A stretch of DNA of 64,000 bases from CAZSHG01 sp964606695 [NCBI: uncultured bacterium] (lineage in GTDB: Bacteria > UBP14 > UBA6098). The first letter of the stretch is position 1, and each line of letters starts with the position of its first letter. The position numbers and the translations under genes are program-made. The stretch lies in contig CAZSHG010000007.1 of NCBI GenBank assembly GCA_964606695.1, positions 46,565 through 110,564 of the forward strand, written 5' to 3'. The notes under the pieces are model-generated. The model had not been told where the DNA came from, did no database searches, and was given only the letters and a program-made list of their open reading frames with translations. Shown one piece after another: positions 43,946 through 55,100 of the stretch.

Positions 43946-44321
43946 ATGCCGGATAAACAAGAACCAGATATTAAATGCCATATCTCTTCGATAATACCCA
44001 TCGAAGGCGGGGCGGAATTGACTTACACAAATTGCTATGAGGATTCCGTAGCATGGGCTGTGAAATTAGCGTTACAGAGCGAGGGTTTTTCCCTTTCGGA
44101 CAGCTCGGACAAACACGGCGTTCAAATATCAGGAAAAAAGCACAATAACCAGACTGATGACCGACAAGATCGCTCTCAAATTGGACATAACCTCGCACGA
44201 CAAAACCGTGATCGCACGTATTCTGGACGTTTCGCCGGATGTAGATGATAGCGACCGTAAGCGAGTTCATATTCGAAACATAAGGAGGATAATCGCTTAC
44301 CTTCGCCAGATTGTATTATGA
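43946..44321 (+). pseudogene. small gene with a frame change in an A6 run
   Basis: The first frame (from ATG 43946, MPDKQEPDIKCHISSIIPIEG) reads sensibly to SGK at GGAAAAAAGC (about 44131-44140). From there the +1 frame continues in protein-like fashion (TRLMTDKIALKLDI, DVSPDVDDSDRKRVHIRNI) to TGA at 44321, 13 bases from the converging PAP2 gene. The combined product would be about 124 residues. It could be a sequencing error, a recent mutation, or slippage on the A run. Two separate overlapping genes are also possible (second ATG at 44157). No family is recognised. Confidence 0.5.
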
Positions 44322-44333
44322 ATCGAGGAGTAA

Positions 44334-44894
44334 CTAATTTTCAGTTTCAGGTCTTTCTTTCTTTGTTTTTACGTTATCCATGATTCCGAAGAAAACCAGG
44401 GAAACCAGCAGTCCGGCCAGAATCCCCAACGCCATTCCAACCAGAACGTCCATAGGCCAATGAACTCCCACATATATCCGGCTGTAGCTCACAATAATAG
44501 AAATTAGAAATAATGGTGTGGCCTTCCATTTATATCTCCAGACAATGGGCGTAAAAATTCCAAAAGTGTTGGCCGAATGGAGGCTGGGCATAGCGTAACC
44601 GGAACCGCAATCCACGAGCAGTCTGCCTATTCCCAGATGGCAGGGCCTCAGCCGTGCTAACAGCGGTTTTAGAATTTGCCCGCCGACCGGGTCGATTAAC
44701 GCCACGGCAATAACGCATCCAATTGCAGTAATTCGACCTTTCCTGCCGCCCAATACCGCAAAAGCGAGAACTATCCCAATCAGAACGAAAATCCCGGCTT
44801 CCTGATTGGTAGCCAACGGCATAAGCCGATCGAAAAACTCGTTCGACCACCTGGTGTTTATAAGGAAATATATCGACCTCTCCAGCTCAATCAT
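44334..44894 (-). CDS. PAP2-family membrane phosphatase
   Basis: 186 residues with five or six hydrophobic helices. The three PAP2 motifs are present: KPLLARLRP, PSLHSAN with the catalytic His, and SRIYVGVHWPMDV with the nucleophilic His and Asp. Members dephosphorylate lipid phosphates such as undecaprenyl pyrophosphate or phosphatidylglycerol phosphate. The ATG at 44894 overlaps the thiD stop by 8 bases; a TTG four codons earlier is also open. Co-transcribed with thiD. Confidence 0.88.
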   Translation of the reverse strand: MIELERSIYFLINTRWSNEFFDRLMPLATNQEAGIFVLIGIVLAFAVLGGRKGRITAIGCVIAVALIDPVGGQILKPLLARLRPCHLGIGRLLVDCGSGYAMPSLHSANTFGIFTPIVWRYKWKATPLFLISIIVSYSRIYVGVHWPMDVLVGMALGILAGLLVSLVFFGIMDNVKTKKERPETEN

Positions 44895-45660
44895 TATCGT
44901 TTCCAAAAATCAGGTAAGGTGGATTTGAAATCGACATTCCCCTCTCGATAACTTTTTTTGCGGTTCTTACCGCGTTTTGGATATCCCTACCCTTCGCCAA
45001 TCCGGACGCAATCAATGTAGCGAGAGCGCATCCGGTTCCGCGGAAATCTCCCTTTATCCTTGTCCCGGCGAATTTTTCGATTTCATTTTCATTGATAAGG
45101 ACGTCTATGGGCATTTCGGGGGAATGGCCTCCCTTAAGCAGTATCGCCGTTCCAGTTTCGTCATACAGTTTTTTCCCGGCAGTTATTGCGCTTTCCAGAT
45201 TCTCGATTTTCATCCTCGCCAGAATCTCACATTCCGGCCAATTAGGAGTAATAAGGTCGGCGAATGGAAATATTTTTTCGACGAGAATCGCTAATCCCTT
45301 TTCATCGATTAATTGCATCCCGGACGTGCTGTAGATGACCGGATCTACCACGACCGGTAATTTCGGATATTCCATCAACTTTTCCCGGACTATCTCCGCG
45401 ATTTTTCCCGAGCCCAGCATCCCTAATTTGACTGCCTTTGCCGGCGCTGAAAAGCAACATTCGATATTACTACGGAATATTTCCGCCGGAGTGATTTCGA
45501 CAGAGAATCCTTTTATGTTGGTTTGCAGTGCAAGGCCAGTAATGGTCAATGCGCACGGCATATTAAACACCGCCGCCGCGCGGATATCCATCGAAATCCC
45601 CGCGCCGCCCGAGGGATCCAATCCACCGATTATTATTATAGGTTCGCCTGCCACAATCAT
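44887..45660 (-). CDS. thiD: hydroxymethylpyrimidine (phosphate) kinase
   Basis: 257 residues. It phosphorylates HMP and HMP-P in thiamine synthesis. Ribokinase-fold blocks: GGLDPSGGAGISMDIRAA near the N-terminus, PVVVDPVIYSTSGMQLID, ITPNWPECEIL, ILLKGGHSPEMPID, and the catalytic FRGTGCALATLIASGLAKG. No other thi gene is adjacent. The ATG at 45660 lacks a ribosome site and starts 4 bases after a TATAAT, so translation seems leaderless. Divergent from the PorU-like gene. Confidence 0.93.
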   Translation of the reverse strand: MIVAGEPIIIIGGLDPSGGAGISMDIRAAAVFNMPCALTITGLALQTNIKGFSVEITPAEIFRSNIECCFSAPAKAVKLGMLGSGKIAEIVREKLMEYPKLPVVVDPVIYSTSGMQLIDEKGLAILVEKIFPFADLITPNWPECEILARMKIENLESAITAGKKLYDETGTAILLKGGHSPEMPIDVLINENEIEKFAGTRIKGDFRGTGCALATLIASGLAKGRDIQNAVRTAKKVIERGMSISNPPYLIFGNDND

Positions 45661-45664
45661 TCTA

Positions 45665-45693
45665 ATTATAACTTCGTTAGACGATAATTTCAA
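45665..45693 (-). promoter_or_regulatory. consensus promoter placed for a leaderless thiD transcript
   Basis: On the minus strand TTGAAA (45693-45688) and perfect TATAAT (45670-45665) are 17 bases apart. The predicted start of transcription (6-7 bases on) coincides with the ATG at 45660. Confidence 0.75.
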
Positions 45694-45764
45694 GAGCTTT
45701 CGGCTTTCGGCATAATAAGTGCTTAATTATAAAAAGCCGCCGAGAATTAAAAACGGAGTTTCCT

Positions 45765-48700
45765 ATGAAGAGACTATTGCTATTATCTTTAATGCCCATC
45801 TTGCTTTTCGCAATTCCCGACGGGATGATAATTCGCGATAGCGGAGAAAGGGTAGAAATCGAGTGGGCGGCACCGGATTACGAAACCAGTTACACCGAAG
45901 AGGGCTATCTATTATTCAATATCGAAGGTGCAATTATAGAAGGAGAACCTGGAGAACCCGGAATCCCGCGAATAGGTCTTACCCTCCTGCTTCCGTCGCA
46001 AGGCGAATTTAACTTAACTATCGATAATATTCGCTGGGAAGCCCTGGATAATGGGATTCTCGCCCCGGTAAACGAATGGGAAGGCTGGCCGGACGGCCCC
46101 TTTTCGCCGATATTTCGGCCCGATGAAAAAATCTATTCACAGAATAAATGGTTCCCTGAAGAAGCGCTTACCCTTTTCGATGCCGGTTACACAAGGAATC
46201 TGCACCTTGGAGAACTTCGGATACATCCAATTCGCTATAATCCCCGGACGGGAGTTGTAGAGAAAATAGCGTCTATCGTTTGCAGGATTTCTTTCGATTA
46301 TTCTCCTTCCAGAGAAAACCTCGCGCCGGACGACATGGAGAAGGCTCTGATTGCAAGGTCGGTAAATCCCGGATTGGAAAGGGAATCTCTTCGACGAAAA
46401 CCCGCGCGGCGGATTATAGAGGATATATTCGATTATTCCGATCAATGGTTTACCTTCGGCGTTTCGACGTCCGGGCTATATGTCATCGATAGAGATTACA
46501 TAAGCTCGCTCGGTTACAGTCCTTCGAGCGTTTCCCCCGACGACGTTCGCGTCTTCGACGACGGCTGGCGCGAACTTCCAACGGAAATCCAGGGTGAACA
46601 ACCACAGCTGAAAGAAATCCCCCTTTATGCCGTCGGCCTCTCGGACGGCAGTTTCGATTCCGGCGACGGCCTTTACTTCTACGCAAGATCCCCGCAGGGA
46701 TGGTATATATACGATGGCGATCCTGTCCATCACTTCCACCGTTTCGCGAACAAGAACAAATATTGGATCGCCGTCGGAGGGAGTTTCCCTTCACCCGCGA
46801 GAAGGCTTACCGGGGAAGATATCGACGTTGACGCAACACCTACCACGTCCGGGCGTTTTATGCACCATGTCGAAAACGATGCGATCTACGCTAAAACCCC
46901 AAACGACATCCAATGGGGACAGGAAAGAACCGGCAATAAAAACATAACTTACATCGATTCGAGATTGGATACAACGAAGACAGTTACTTTCTCATATCGA
47001 AATGTTCCGGTAGAGGGCGAGAGTATTCCATTGGGAGACCCGATCGTGAACGGCTACTCTCCGGATAGTTCCTCGTCGAGGTATTACACATTTACCGGTA
47101 AATATATCTCGAGTTTTACGAAAGGAACCAATAGTATAGAGATAGATTTTTCCGGCGTGTCCGTCCTGTTCGATTACTACGAGTTTATCTATTATATCGA
47201 CCTCGAACCGAAAAGCGGCATGCTGACTTTTGCAGGTAGCGACACCGCCGCGGAATATGAATTGTCGGGCTTCGACGACGAACCCGTGGTCTTCGATATT
47301 ACCGATCAGACCGAATTGCGCAGGCTTTCGGCTACCGATTCGGGCGAGACTTATCACTTTGGCGATACGGCGACGAACAGGATTTACTTCTGTTCCAAAA
47401 TATCGTCGGCACAGCGCCCCGAATCGCCAGCTTCTGTATCTCTGGGCGATCTGCGCGATAGTCTTTTCGCCTGCGATATGGTTATGATTATCCCGGAGGG
47501 ACTCGAAAGCGACACTGCCGGCAGTCTTCAGGAATTCATTGTGTATAAGGAGGCTCTCGGCGTAGATGTATCCTGGGTTTTTGTAGAAGACGTGATTGCG
47601 GAATTCGGTTTCGGGGTGGAGGATCCAACGGCGATTCGAGATTTCCTTCGATATATCTGGATAAACAGTCCCGATCCGCCGATTTATATAATGCTTGTTG
47701 GCGACGCCACCTGGGATCCAAGAGGATTGACCGATCCGCCGGAGACCTTCTGCCCGGCGGCGCTTTGCGTTACAAATGCACCCGACGACTATTTCTATTC
47801 GGTAACCGAAACTGACTACACGGGCGATTTCGCGGGAGGACGAGTTCCTATTAATACAATTAACGAATGGCGTTATTTCGTCGATAAAGTTATGGAGGCC
47901 GAAAGTTATCCGGAATACGGCCCATGGCGAATCAGGTATGTATGGTGCGCTGACGACGATAGGAAAACCGGCAATCTACCGGACATAGCCACTCACACAA
48001 ATCAAACCTCGAATAATATAATCTCCATGCCTTCGTGGGCTGACAACCGAGACGTCTATATGATCGATTATCCTCTGACATCGACACAGCTTAAACCTAC
48101 AGCCCAGGCCGCCTTGCTGGACAGGTGGAATAACGGATCCGTTCTCGTAAACTACATCGGGCACGGCAATTATCGCCTGTGGTCGCACGAACAGGTTTTC
48201 GAAGGGACGAGCTGTATTTCCAGGCTTCATAACGATCACAAATTGCCACTGGTTATAAGCGCGTCTTGCGAGGTCGGGCTTTTCTATAGGACTTCCGGGC
48301 AGTGTATAGCCGAACAGGTCGTCCTCAGGCAGGGATCGGGCGCGCATTCCTCTATAGCCGCGACCCGAATGACCATGGCCCCCTCCAATGGTAGCCTGGA
48401 TTACAATACGATTCAAAATATATGGGCCGGCGAGAGCGCCACGAATCTCGGAATTGCGCTTAAATCGGCTAAAGGCGTTTCTGGTTACGGCTCGACACAG
48501 GGGCAATATGTGTTGTTCGGAGATCCTTCGATGAGAATCGGCCCGCCGCCCCTCGATGTCGCTCTCGAAGCCGACCCGGAATCGCTGATTGCGGGCAGGC
48601 TAATCCACGTTGATGGCGAGGTCCAGCAGGATTCGGTACTAAGAGACGATTTCAATGGAACGGCATACATAATGGTTTACAACTCGGGTTATTGGTCAAC

Positions 48701-49577
48701 ATATATATCGCCGTATTTGAGTGGCACAATAACATACTACACTCCGGGAACGAAACTTTTTTCGGGGCCCGTCGATGTTATAGACGGCAGACTCGAGGCT
48801 AATTTCGTTATGCCTACCGATATATCCATAGGAACTTCCGATGCGAAGATCACCGGTTACGCATATTCGGACACGGAAGAGGGTGTGGGCGCGCTTTCGC
48901 CTCTTACATTATACGGCGATACCAGTCTGGTGATCACCGATTCTATACCACCCGATATCGACATTTCCCTCGAAGGCCCCGGTTTTTGCGACGAGGGAGT
49001 GCTTTGCGGCGACGGAATCTTACTCGCTACGTTCTTCGACTCGAGCGGCATAAATACTTCCGGTGCCACCGGGCACGGAATTATAATGACTATCGACGGC
49101 AACGAGGCCTCGGCCGTGGATCTCTCTCCATATTTTTCTTATGATAAAAACAGCTACACTAACGGCACGGCAATTTACGATATTGTCAACCTCGAGCCGG
49201 GATTTCATACGGTGAAAATCAAGGCATGGGATAATATGGGCAACAGCTCCGTGGCGGAATTTTCCTTCGAAGTGGACGATTGCGAATTGGCTATATCGAA
49301 TCCGCTTGCCTATCCAAACCCATTCGACGACGAGACGGATATCACCTTCACGATAGACGAACCGGCTTCCGTAGAGGTCAATATCTACACACTTTCCGGA
49401 AGATTCGTCAGGAAACTTCAGGCCAATATCGAACCCGCTTTTGGAATAATCCACTGGGACGGTAAAGACACTCACGGAATATCTGTCGCGAACGGAGTTT
49501 ATATCGTAAAATTAATGGCGAATTCTGACGAGGGCGAAACCGTATCGTCTATTCTGAAAATAGCCAAAACCGAATAA
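45765..49577 (+). CDS. porU: PorU-like C25 (gingipain-family) cysteine peptidase with sorting domain
   Basis: 1270 residues. A signal peptide (RLLLLSLMPILLFA) is followed by a long propeptide-like beta region to about residue 560. A C25 catalytic domain covers about 570-960 with the His block VLVNYIGHGNYRLWSHE (about 800) and the nucleophile Cys block LPLVISASCEVGLFY (about 835). Ig-like domains follow, then a sorting domain (AYPNPFDDETDITF, VNIYTLSGRFVRKL, WDGKDTHGISVANGVYIVKL). In type IX secretion PorU removes cargo signals and attaches cargo to lipopolysaccharide, working with PorV. The next gene is PorV-like, which supports a sortase role; a secreted C25 protease cargo is the alternative. 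CGGAG precedes the ATG. Confidence 0.8.
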   Translation: MKRLLLLSLMPILLFAIPDGMIIRDSGERVEIEWAAPDYETSYTEEGYLLFNIEGAIIEGEPGEPGIPRIGLTLLLPSQGEFNLTIDNIRWEALDNGILAPVNEWEGWPDGPFSPIFRPDEKIYSQNKWFPEEALTLFDAGYTRNLHLGELRIHPIRYNPRTGVVEKIASIVCRISFDYSPSRENLAPDDMEKALIARSVNPGLERESLRRKPARRIIEDIFDYSDQWFTFGVSTSGLYVIDRDYISSLGYSPSSVSPDDVRVFDDGWRELPTEIQGEQPQLKEIPLYAVGLSDGSFDSGDGLYFYARSPQGWYIYDGDPVHHFHRFANKNKYWIAVGGSFPSPARRLTGEDIDVDATPTTSGRFMHHVENDAIYAKTPNDIQWGQERTGNKNITYIDSRLDTTKTVTFSYRNVPVEGESIPLGDPIVNGYSPDSSSSRYYTFTGKYISSFTKGTNSIEIDFSGVSVLFDYYEFIYYIDLEPKSGMLTFAGSDTAAEYELSGFDDEPVVFDITDQTELRRLSATDSGETYHFGDTATNRIYFCSKISSAQRPESPASVSLGDLRDSLFACDMVMIIPEGLESDTAGSLQEFIVYKEALGVDVSWVFVEDVIAEFGFGVEDPTAIRDFLRYIWINSPDPPIYIMLVGDATWDPRGLTDPPETFCPAALCVTNAPDDYFYSVTETDYTGDFAGGRVPINTINEWRYFVDKVMEAESYPEYGPWRIRYVWCADDDRKTGNLPDIATHTNQTSNNIISMPSWADNRDVYMIDYPLTSTQLKPTAQAALLDRWNNGSVLVNYIGHGNYRLWSHEQVFEGTSCISRLHNDHKLPLVISASCEVGLFYRTSGQCIAEQVVLRQGSGAHSSIAATRMTMAPSNGSLDYNTIQNIWAGESATNLGIALKSAKGVSGYGSTQGQYVLFGDPSMRIGPPPLDVALEADPESLIAGRLIHVDGEVQQDSVLRDDFNGTAYIMVYNSGYWSTYISPYLSGTITYYTPGTKLFSGPVDVIDGRLEANFVMPTDISIGTSDAKITGYAYSDTEEGVGALSPLTLYGDTSLVITDSIPPDIDISLEGPGFCDEGVLCGDGILLATFFDSSGINTSGATGHGIIMTIDGNEASAVDLSPYFSYDKNSYTNGTAIYDIVNLEPGFHTVKIKAWDNMGNSSVAEFSFEVDDCELAISNPLAYPNPFDDETDITFTIDEPASVEVNIYTLSGRFVRKLQANIEPAFGIIHWDGKDTHGISVANGVYIVKLMANSDEGETVSSILKIAKTE

Positions 49578-49703
49578 TTGGCATTGGCATTGCTATAAAT
49601 TCCCGAAGTTTGGCTTTTAGTAGCCATTGAGACGCTCATTCGTAGGGATATCCTATCGCTTAGATAAAATCCCTTTCTAATGACACTATTTGGAGGTTTG
49701 AGG

Positions 49704-52160
49704 ATGTTGACATCCCGAAATATCAGAACGTTGTTTATTGTCTTCCTTTTAGCGATAATCTGCTTTTCCGCGATAGCGGATAGGACTCGCGGGGGAGTTC
49801 TATTTCTGTTAATTGGCCCGGGCGCACGGGCAACAGGTATGGGTGAGGCTTTCGTGGCCATAGCCGACGATCCGACCGCGACATATTGGAATCCCGCCGG
49901 TCTCGGCTCTTACCCCCTTTCATCTAAATGGCTGGAAATAGAGATGCCACCGGGAAACGAGATAATCGATATCGCCACCGTTAAAACCGGTGTGATTAAC
50001 ATCGATTACACCTCCTATGATATCTGGGCCGCCACCGATTCGGGACTGTTCATCGTTGACGGAAAAGACTGGGTGGTCGGCGAGGTTTACACTACAGCGG
50101 AAGAAGAATCCATGATCGATGTCATTAATCATTACATCGACGGCACAACTTACGATTCGACTATAATCAACGGCCGAATTATCCCCGCAGTTCTGGAGGC
50201 TAACGGTCTGGAATCTATGCCCGAAGGCTATCTCAGGCCGGAAACAAAGATTAGAATACCTTTCAAAGCTCTATTTGAAGGCGAAATAACGGCTCTTCAC
50301 GGTGGTAAAAAGGAACTGTGGGTTGGCACCGACAAAGGGCTTTATATCCGCAGAAAATCGACATGGGAGAGGGTAATCGACCCGAGCGGACCCTCCGGAA
50401 GGGCTATCAACGTAATCGGTATCGATGACCGCAACTATATTTATGTCGGCACAAATCGAGGATTATACGTCAATAAAGGCGCTCGCTGGATTAGTATGAC
50501 AACCGCCGAGGGATTGCCCGATAATAACATTACGTCACTCTATCTCGGTTCTCATAGAGATATATGGGTGGGAACCGACCGCGGCCCGGCTCGAATGAGA
50601 GGCGAAGAATTTGAAAACTTGTTTGATGTAAAAGCAGAAACACCGGTAAGTTGGAGAGAATTCATTACGAATATAATTCCCATCGATCAGCCCAATAAAA
50701 TAGATGTGATTATTTCCGAGATCCAGGCTAAGAACAGCATGATGGATACCGAAAAACCGACTCCCGGCGCACAAATTGAAATTCCCTACGACGTCCTGTT
50801 CGAATCGCCGGTAACGGCAATATATGTGGACGAAAATAAAACAGTCTGGTTCGGAACGGAGTTGGGTTTGAGGTCATTCGATGGCAATACATGGCGTTTT
50901 TACGGATGGGGCACGACGGAAATACAGGAAGAGATTTCTATCAAGGCATGGGCTTCAAAAAAATGGCCAAAAGCGTCCGGGGAATTAATCGATAAACTCG
51001 AACACGATTTACGACATTATAATCGTTGGAATCCGCACTCGTTCAAGCCGGGGGATATAGTCGCTTACCCGAAAAGCCCCGTCAGCGGGAAGATCAATTC
51101 CCTCGAGCGCTCCCCCGACGGCAACCTCCTCGTGGGGACAGAATACGGCACACTTAAATTCGATTATAAAAAGGGGAGATTCCGCTATTATAATTTCGGC
51201 GGACTCAAAGATAACGAACTCGACAAGATAGTCCGCCACGGCGACGAATACTGGTTCGATGCCGGCCAGGACGTGAAAGTCTATTCCGAAGGTAAGAGCG
51301 GTATAAGCTTCATGCATGTGAAATGGCTTCCCGTCCTCGCGGACGATCTCTATTACGAATATCTCTCCGGAACGACCTATATCGAGGGCTGGGGGACTAT
51401 CGGCGGCGCGATAACATATATCAATGAAGGTCTGAATATATGGACGGGCGAAGGCGGCGAATCGCTGGGCACCTTTCATTCTTACGAGCTTGCAGTCTCC
51501 GCATGTTATGGGACTAAAATCAGCGAGGAATTTGCCGCGGGACTTACTTTCAAGCTAATTCATTCCGCGCTTGCGCCGGGAGTAACCGTGGGTCTCGAAC
51601 AGGAAGAGGGCAAAGCCACCACATTCGCCGTCGATGGCGGAATAATATACGATACTCCGTTAAAAGGCCTCGCTCTGGGCGCTTCCGTCCAAAACATCGG
51701 CCCGGACATCCACTATATCGACGCCGCACAAGCTGATCCCTTGCCTCGAAACCTCAAACTCGGTCTGGCGTATCGCCCCGTAAACACCGATTATAACAAG
51801 GTTATAATAGCCGCCGATATTAATAAGGACCTTATCGATGTCGGCAACGACCCCGTTGGCAAGGAATTCCGGGAGGCGATTAAAAACGTCGGCCTGGAAT
51901 ATTCCTACGCGAACTTCATCTCCATCCGCGGCGGTTACATGATCGACTACGATTATATACCAAAATCCGGCGAGGACGTCAGTAGCGGCAATTACGACCC
52001 GTCGCAATGGCGTGGAATACACTATTTCACACTCGGCGCGGGAATAAACTTCAAGAACTTCGCCTTCGATTTTGGATACATTCCCATCCAAAAGGACGAG
52101 GACGAGGGCAAGCTGGTTCTATCAAACATATTACGCTATTCGGTTAGCGTGATGTTCTAA
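49704..52160 (+). CDS. porV: PorV-like outer-membrane protein with inserted beta-propeller
   Basis: 818 residues, about twice the usual ~390. A signal peptide ends near 25. Residues 36-68 are the PorV/UPF0164 N-terminus (GPGARATGMGEAFVAIADDP, YWNPAGLG). The barrel resumes near 542 (LADDLYYEYLSG, GTIGGAITYINEG) and ends in aromatic YSVSVMF. Between them, about 75-535, are propeller blades of the two-component-regulator type (WVGTDKGLYIRR, YVGTNRGLYVNKG, WVGTDRGPARM, WFGTELGLRSFDG, VGTEYGTLKFD). PorV shuttles type IX cargo to PorU. The insert sits where the first surface loop should be. The ATG at 49704 follows GGAGG. It directly follows the PorU-like gene. Confidence 0.8.
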   Translation: MLTSRNIRTLFIVFLLAIICFSAIADRTRGGVLFLLIGPGARATGMGEAFVAIADDPTATYWNPAGLGSYPLSSKWLEIEMPPGNEIIDIATVKTGVINIDYTSYDIWAATDSGLFIVDGKDWVVGEVYTTAEEESMIDVINHYIDGTTYDSTIINGRIIPAVLEANGLESMPEGYLRPETKIRIPFKALFEGEITALHGGKKELWVGTDKGLYIRRKSTWERVIDPSGPSGRAINVIGIDDRNYIYVGTNRGLYVNKGARWISMTTAEGLPDNNITSLYLGSHRDIWVGTDRGPARMRGEEFENLFDVKAETPVSWREFITNIIPIDQPNKIDVIISEIQAKNSMMDTEKPTPGAQIEIPYDVLFESPVTAIYVDENKTVWFGTELGLRSFDGNTWRFYGWGTTEIQEEISIKAWASKKWPKASGELIDKLEHDLRHYNRWNPHSFKPGDIVAYPKSPVSGKINSLERSPDGNLLVGTEYGTLKFDYKKGRFRYYNFGGLKDNELDKIVRHGDEYWFDAGQDVKVYSEGKSGISFMHVKWLPVLADDLYYEYLSGTTYIEGWGTIGGAITYINEGLNIWTGEGGESLGTFHSYELAVSACYGTKISEEFAAGLTFKLIHSALAPGVTVGLEQEEGKATTFAVDGGIIYDTPLKGLALGASVQNIGPDIHYIDAAQADPLPRNLKLGLAYRPVNTDYNKVIIAADINKDLIDVGNDPVGKEFREAIKNVGLEYSYANFISIRGGYMIDYDYIPKSGEDVSSGNYDPSQWRGIHYFTLGAGINFKNFAFDFGYIPIQKDEDEGKLVLSNILRYSVSVMF

Positions 52161-52166
52161 GTTTAA

Positions 52167-55100
52167 GTGAATAATCGACCGACATATATATTGTTATCGC
52201 TTCTGACGATTGTCGGCCTGGCGGTATCGAGTCAATTGATAATCAAAGGCCCCTCGGAACCGCGCGAATTCAAGCGAGTCGAGCCGTGGACGCCGATGGT
52301 ATCGGATAGAAATATTCTGAATCTCGAACGCGAATCGATGATGGCTTTTCCCCTGCCCACTCGTGATACTTCGGTCGATACTATTAACGTGTGCGTGATT
52401 CGAGTCGAATTCCAGCCAGATGCCTCGTCCAGAACCACCGGCGACGGCACTTTCAATTATAGTCCACGCGAAGAAGCCGAACATCCTTTCGATCCGCCGC
52501 CGCATAACCGGGCCTATTTCGAATCGCACATGGAAGCTCTCAGGCGATATTACCTCGCGGTCAGCGACTCACAGGTCTATGTAGATTTCGACGTTTACCC
52601 CGGCGGCGAAGAGCTCGCATATCGTCTTCCCGACAGCATGGGCTACTACGGCGAACTCGGATGGATGGGCGGCGATATAGCTGAACGCATGCAACAGTTC
52701 TCCAGGGATGCCTGGGAGCTGGCGATCTCATACCACGAATTCGACACCTGGGCTTACGATGCTTTTATTATTTTCCACGCCGGTAGCGACTGGCAAAACG
52801 ACGTTGCATCGCTTTATCCCGATTACGTCGCCTGGTGGCCGAACATCTTTATACCGACTCCGGACGACCTACCGACGGGCTATCTGAAACTGCCCTTCAC
52901 AATCGACGGCGTTATCGAGGATTGTATTATTATGCCGGAACACGCCTGGCAGGACGGCCAATACGTCTGTCTCAACGGCGCTTTGGCACACGAATTCGGA
53001 CACCAACTCGGTCTGGTCGATTTATACAACACCGGCAATTTCATCACCGAGGTCGGCGATTTTTCGTTGATGGACAACGGTTTCGGTGTCGGCGCGCAGG
53101 TATGCGAGATTACCGAAGAAAACGACACCGTCTGCTACAACGTTTACGGCGCTTTTCCCGGCTACCCCGACGCCTGGAGCCGAGCGTATCTCGGATGGGA
53201 GTTGCCTCTCGAAGTCGATTCGGATACGTCCGATATAGTCCTTCAGGCTTGCGAATTGCCGATGAACGATGGAACCACTATAGTCAAAGTTCCTATAAAC
53301 AGCTACGAATATTACCTTGTCGAAAACCGGCAGGATTATTTCGATTACGAAAAACTGGACAGCCTCGGCTATCCTACCGATTTTGATTTCGCTTACCTCA
53401 AGCAGGATCCCAACACCGGCGTGATTATAGGCGGTTCGACGGGCGCTCCCGGAGATACGATTTTCACCACTTCCTACGATTATCTTCTTCCCGGCCACGG
53501 TTGCCTTGTCTGGCACATCGACGAGACCGCCGCTTACGACGACGTGGATGGCAACGGCATAAACAATTTCAACGATAACACACTCCAATGGGATCGCGAC
53601 CGTAAATTCGTATGCCTGGAGGAGGCCGACGGCTATCAGGATTTGGGCTTTATAGTTACCTACGGCGAACCTCAGGATTATTTCGGTTATCCTAACAAAT
53701 CTCAGTTTACGCCCTGGACTAATCCTAACACATCAACTAACAACGGCGGCGCGACGGGCATCAGCATGACCTTCTCCGGCGTCAACTTCTCGCCGGAAAT
53801 TCGTGTTAATCTCGAATTCGATCAGGGCGCGCCTACGGCTAATGTCAAAACGGTCGTTTATCCGCTTTACGCCCCGTTGAACTCAGCAGACCTCGACGGT
53901 GACGGTATCGACGAGGTTTATACCGAAGCGTATACTTACGAAAGCGGATACTATTACGGCTGTGTCCTTATCTGGCGTGCCGACGGCGAACCCTTTATCG
54001 ACAACGGCTACACGGTCGAGGGCGGGGAATTCGACGATCATGTCATCACCGTGCCCTATCCCGTGGCCGCTACGGTGAGTTCCGGGCGGGTTACTCTTCC
54101 CGCAGTCGGAGACATCACCGGCGACGGTTTGCCGGAGGTGGTTGCAATCGACATCGATGGTTATCTTCACGCCTGGAATCCACGCAATACGGATCCTTCC
54201 GGCATGATGACTGAATTGTCCGGTTTTCCCGTCAACGCCGCAGATTCCGCTTCCCGTTCCGTTTCGCTATGGGACATCGAAGACGACGGCGCGATGGAGA
54301 TAATCGCCTTCGGCGCGGAAGAGTGGTTCATATATAGCGGTTCCGGAAACAAAATTGGCGGTGCGGACGCCAGAGGAGAAATAGCTGGAGTCGCGCCTTT
54401 TGAAGACGGCATTTACGTCCTCGCGAGACGCGAGGCGTCCTTCTTATACGAATATGACTGGTTCGGCAACGTCGTCCGGCAGACGCAATTAGATGCAGGT
54501 GATATCTCATATATCACTCGCGCCGATCTCGACAATGACGGCGTCGCGCGCGAGATAATCGCCGTGGCGAGATCCGGGATGATCTTTGCCCTGGATTCCG
54601 CGGGAAACGATATTGGCGATTCCCCTGTTACTGTCGATGACACCTCGCTGGCAAGCCCCGTAGTGGCAGACCTCGACGACGACGGCGCGCATGAGATTAT
54701 GATATCCGGCAGGGGAGGATTCTATTCCTACGAGAACAACGGTTTCCCTACGGAAAATTCCCCCTTCGATTACGACGACATACTCGCGCCGCCTATATTT
54801 ACGGGCGATTACGCGATACTGCCATCCAGTTCGGGCAACGTCCTCGGCGTGAATTTGCAGGGCAAATCGCCGGCGAATTTCCCCCTCAGCGGCGGGCCAT
54901 CGAATGCCACACCGTGCCTGTTCCGCGATTCCAACGGCGAAATCGGGATGGCACTGGGTAGCACAAACGGCTCGATATTCTTCTGGGAAGGATTAACCGA
55001 TTCTCTCGACACCGACGCATGGCCGATGTGGGGCGCAAATTCCGCTCATACATTCTGCCAGACAGCACCGGGGAGTGACCCCGCTCTGGCGTCCGACCTG

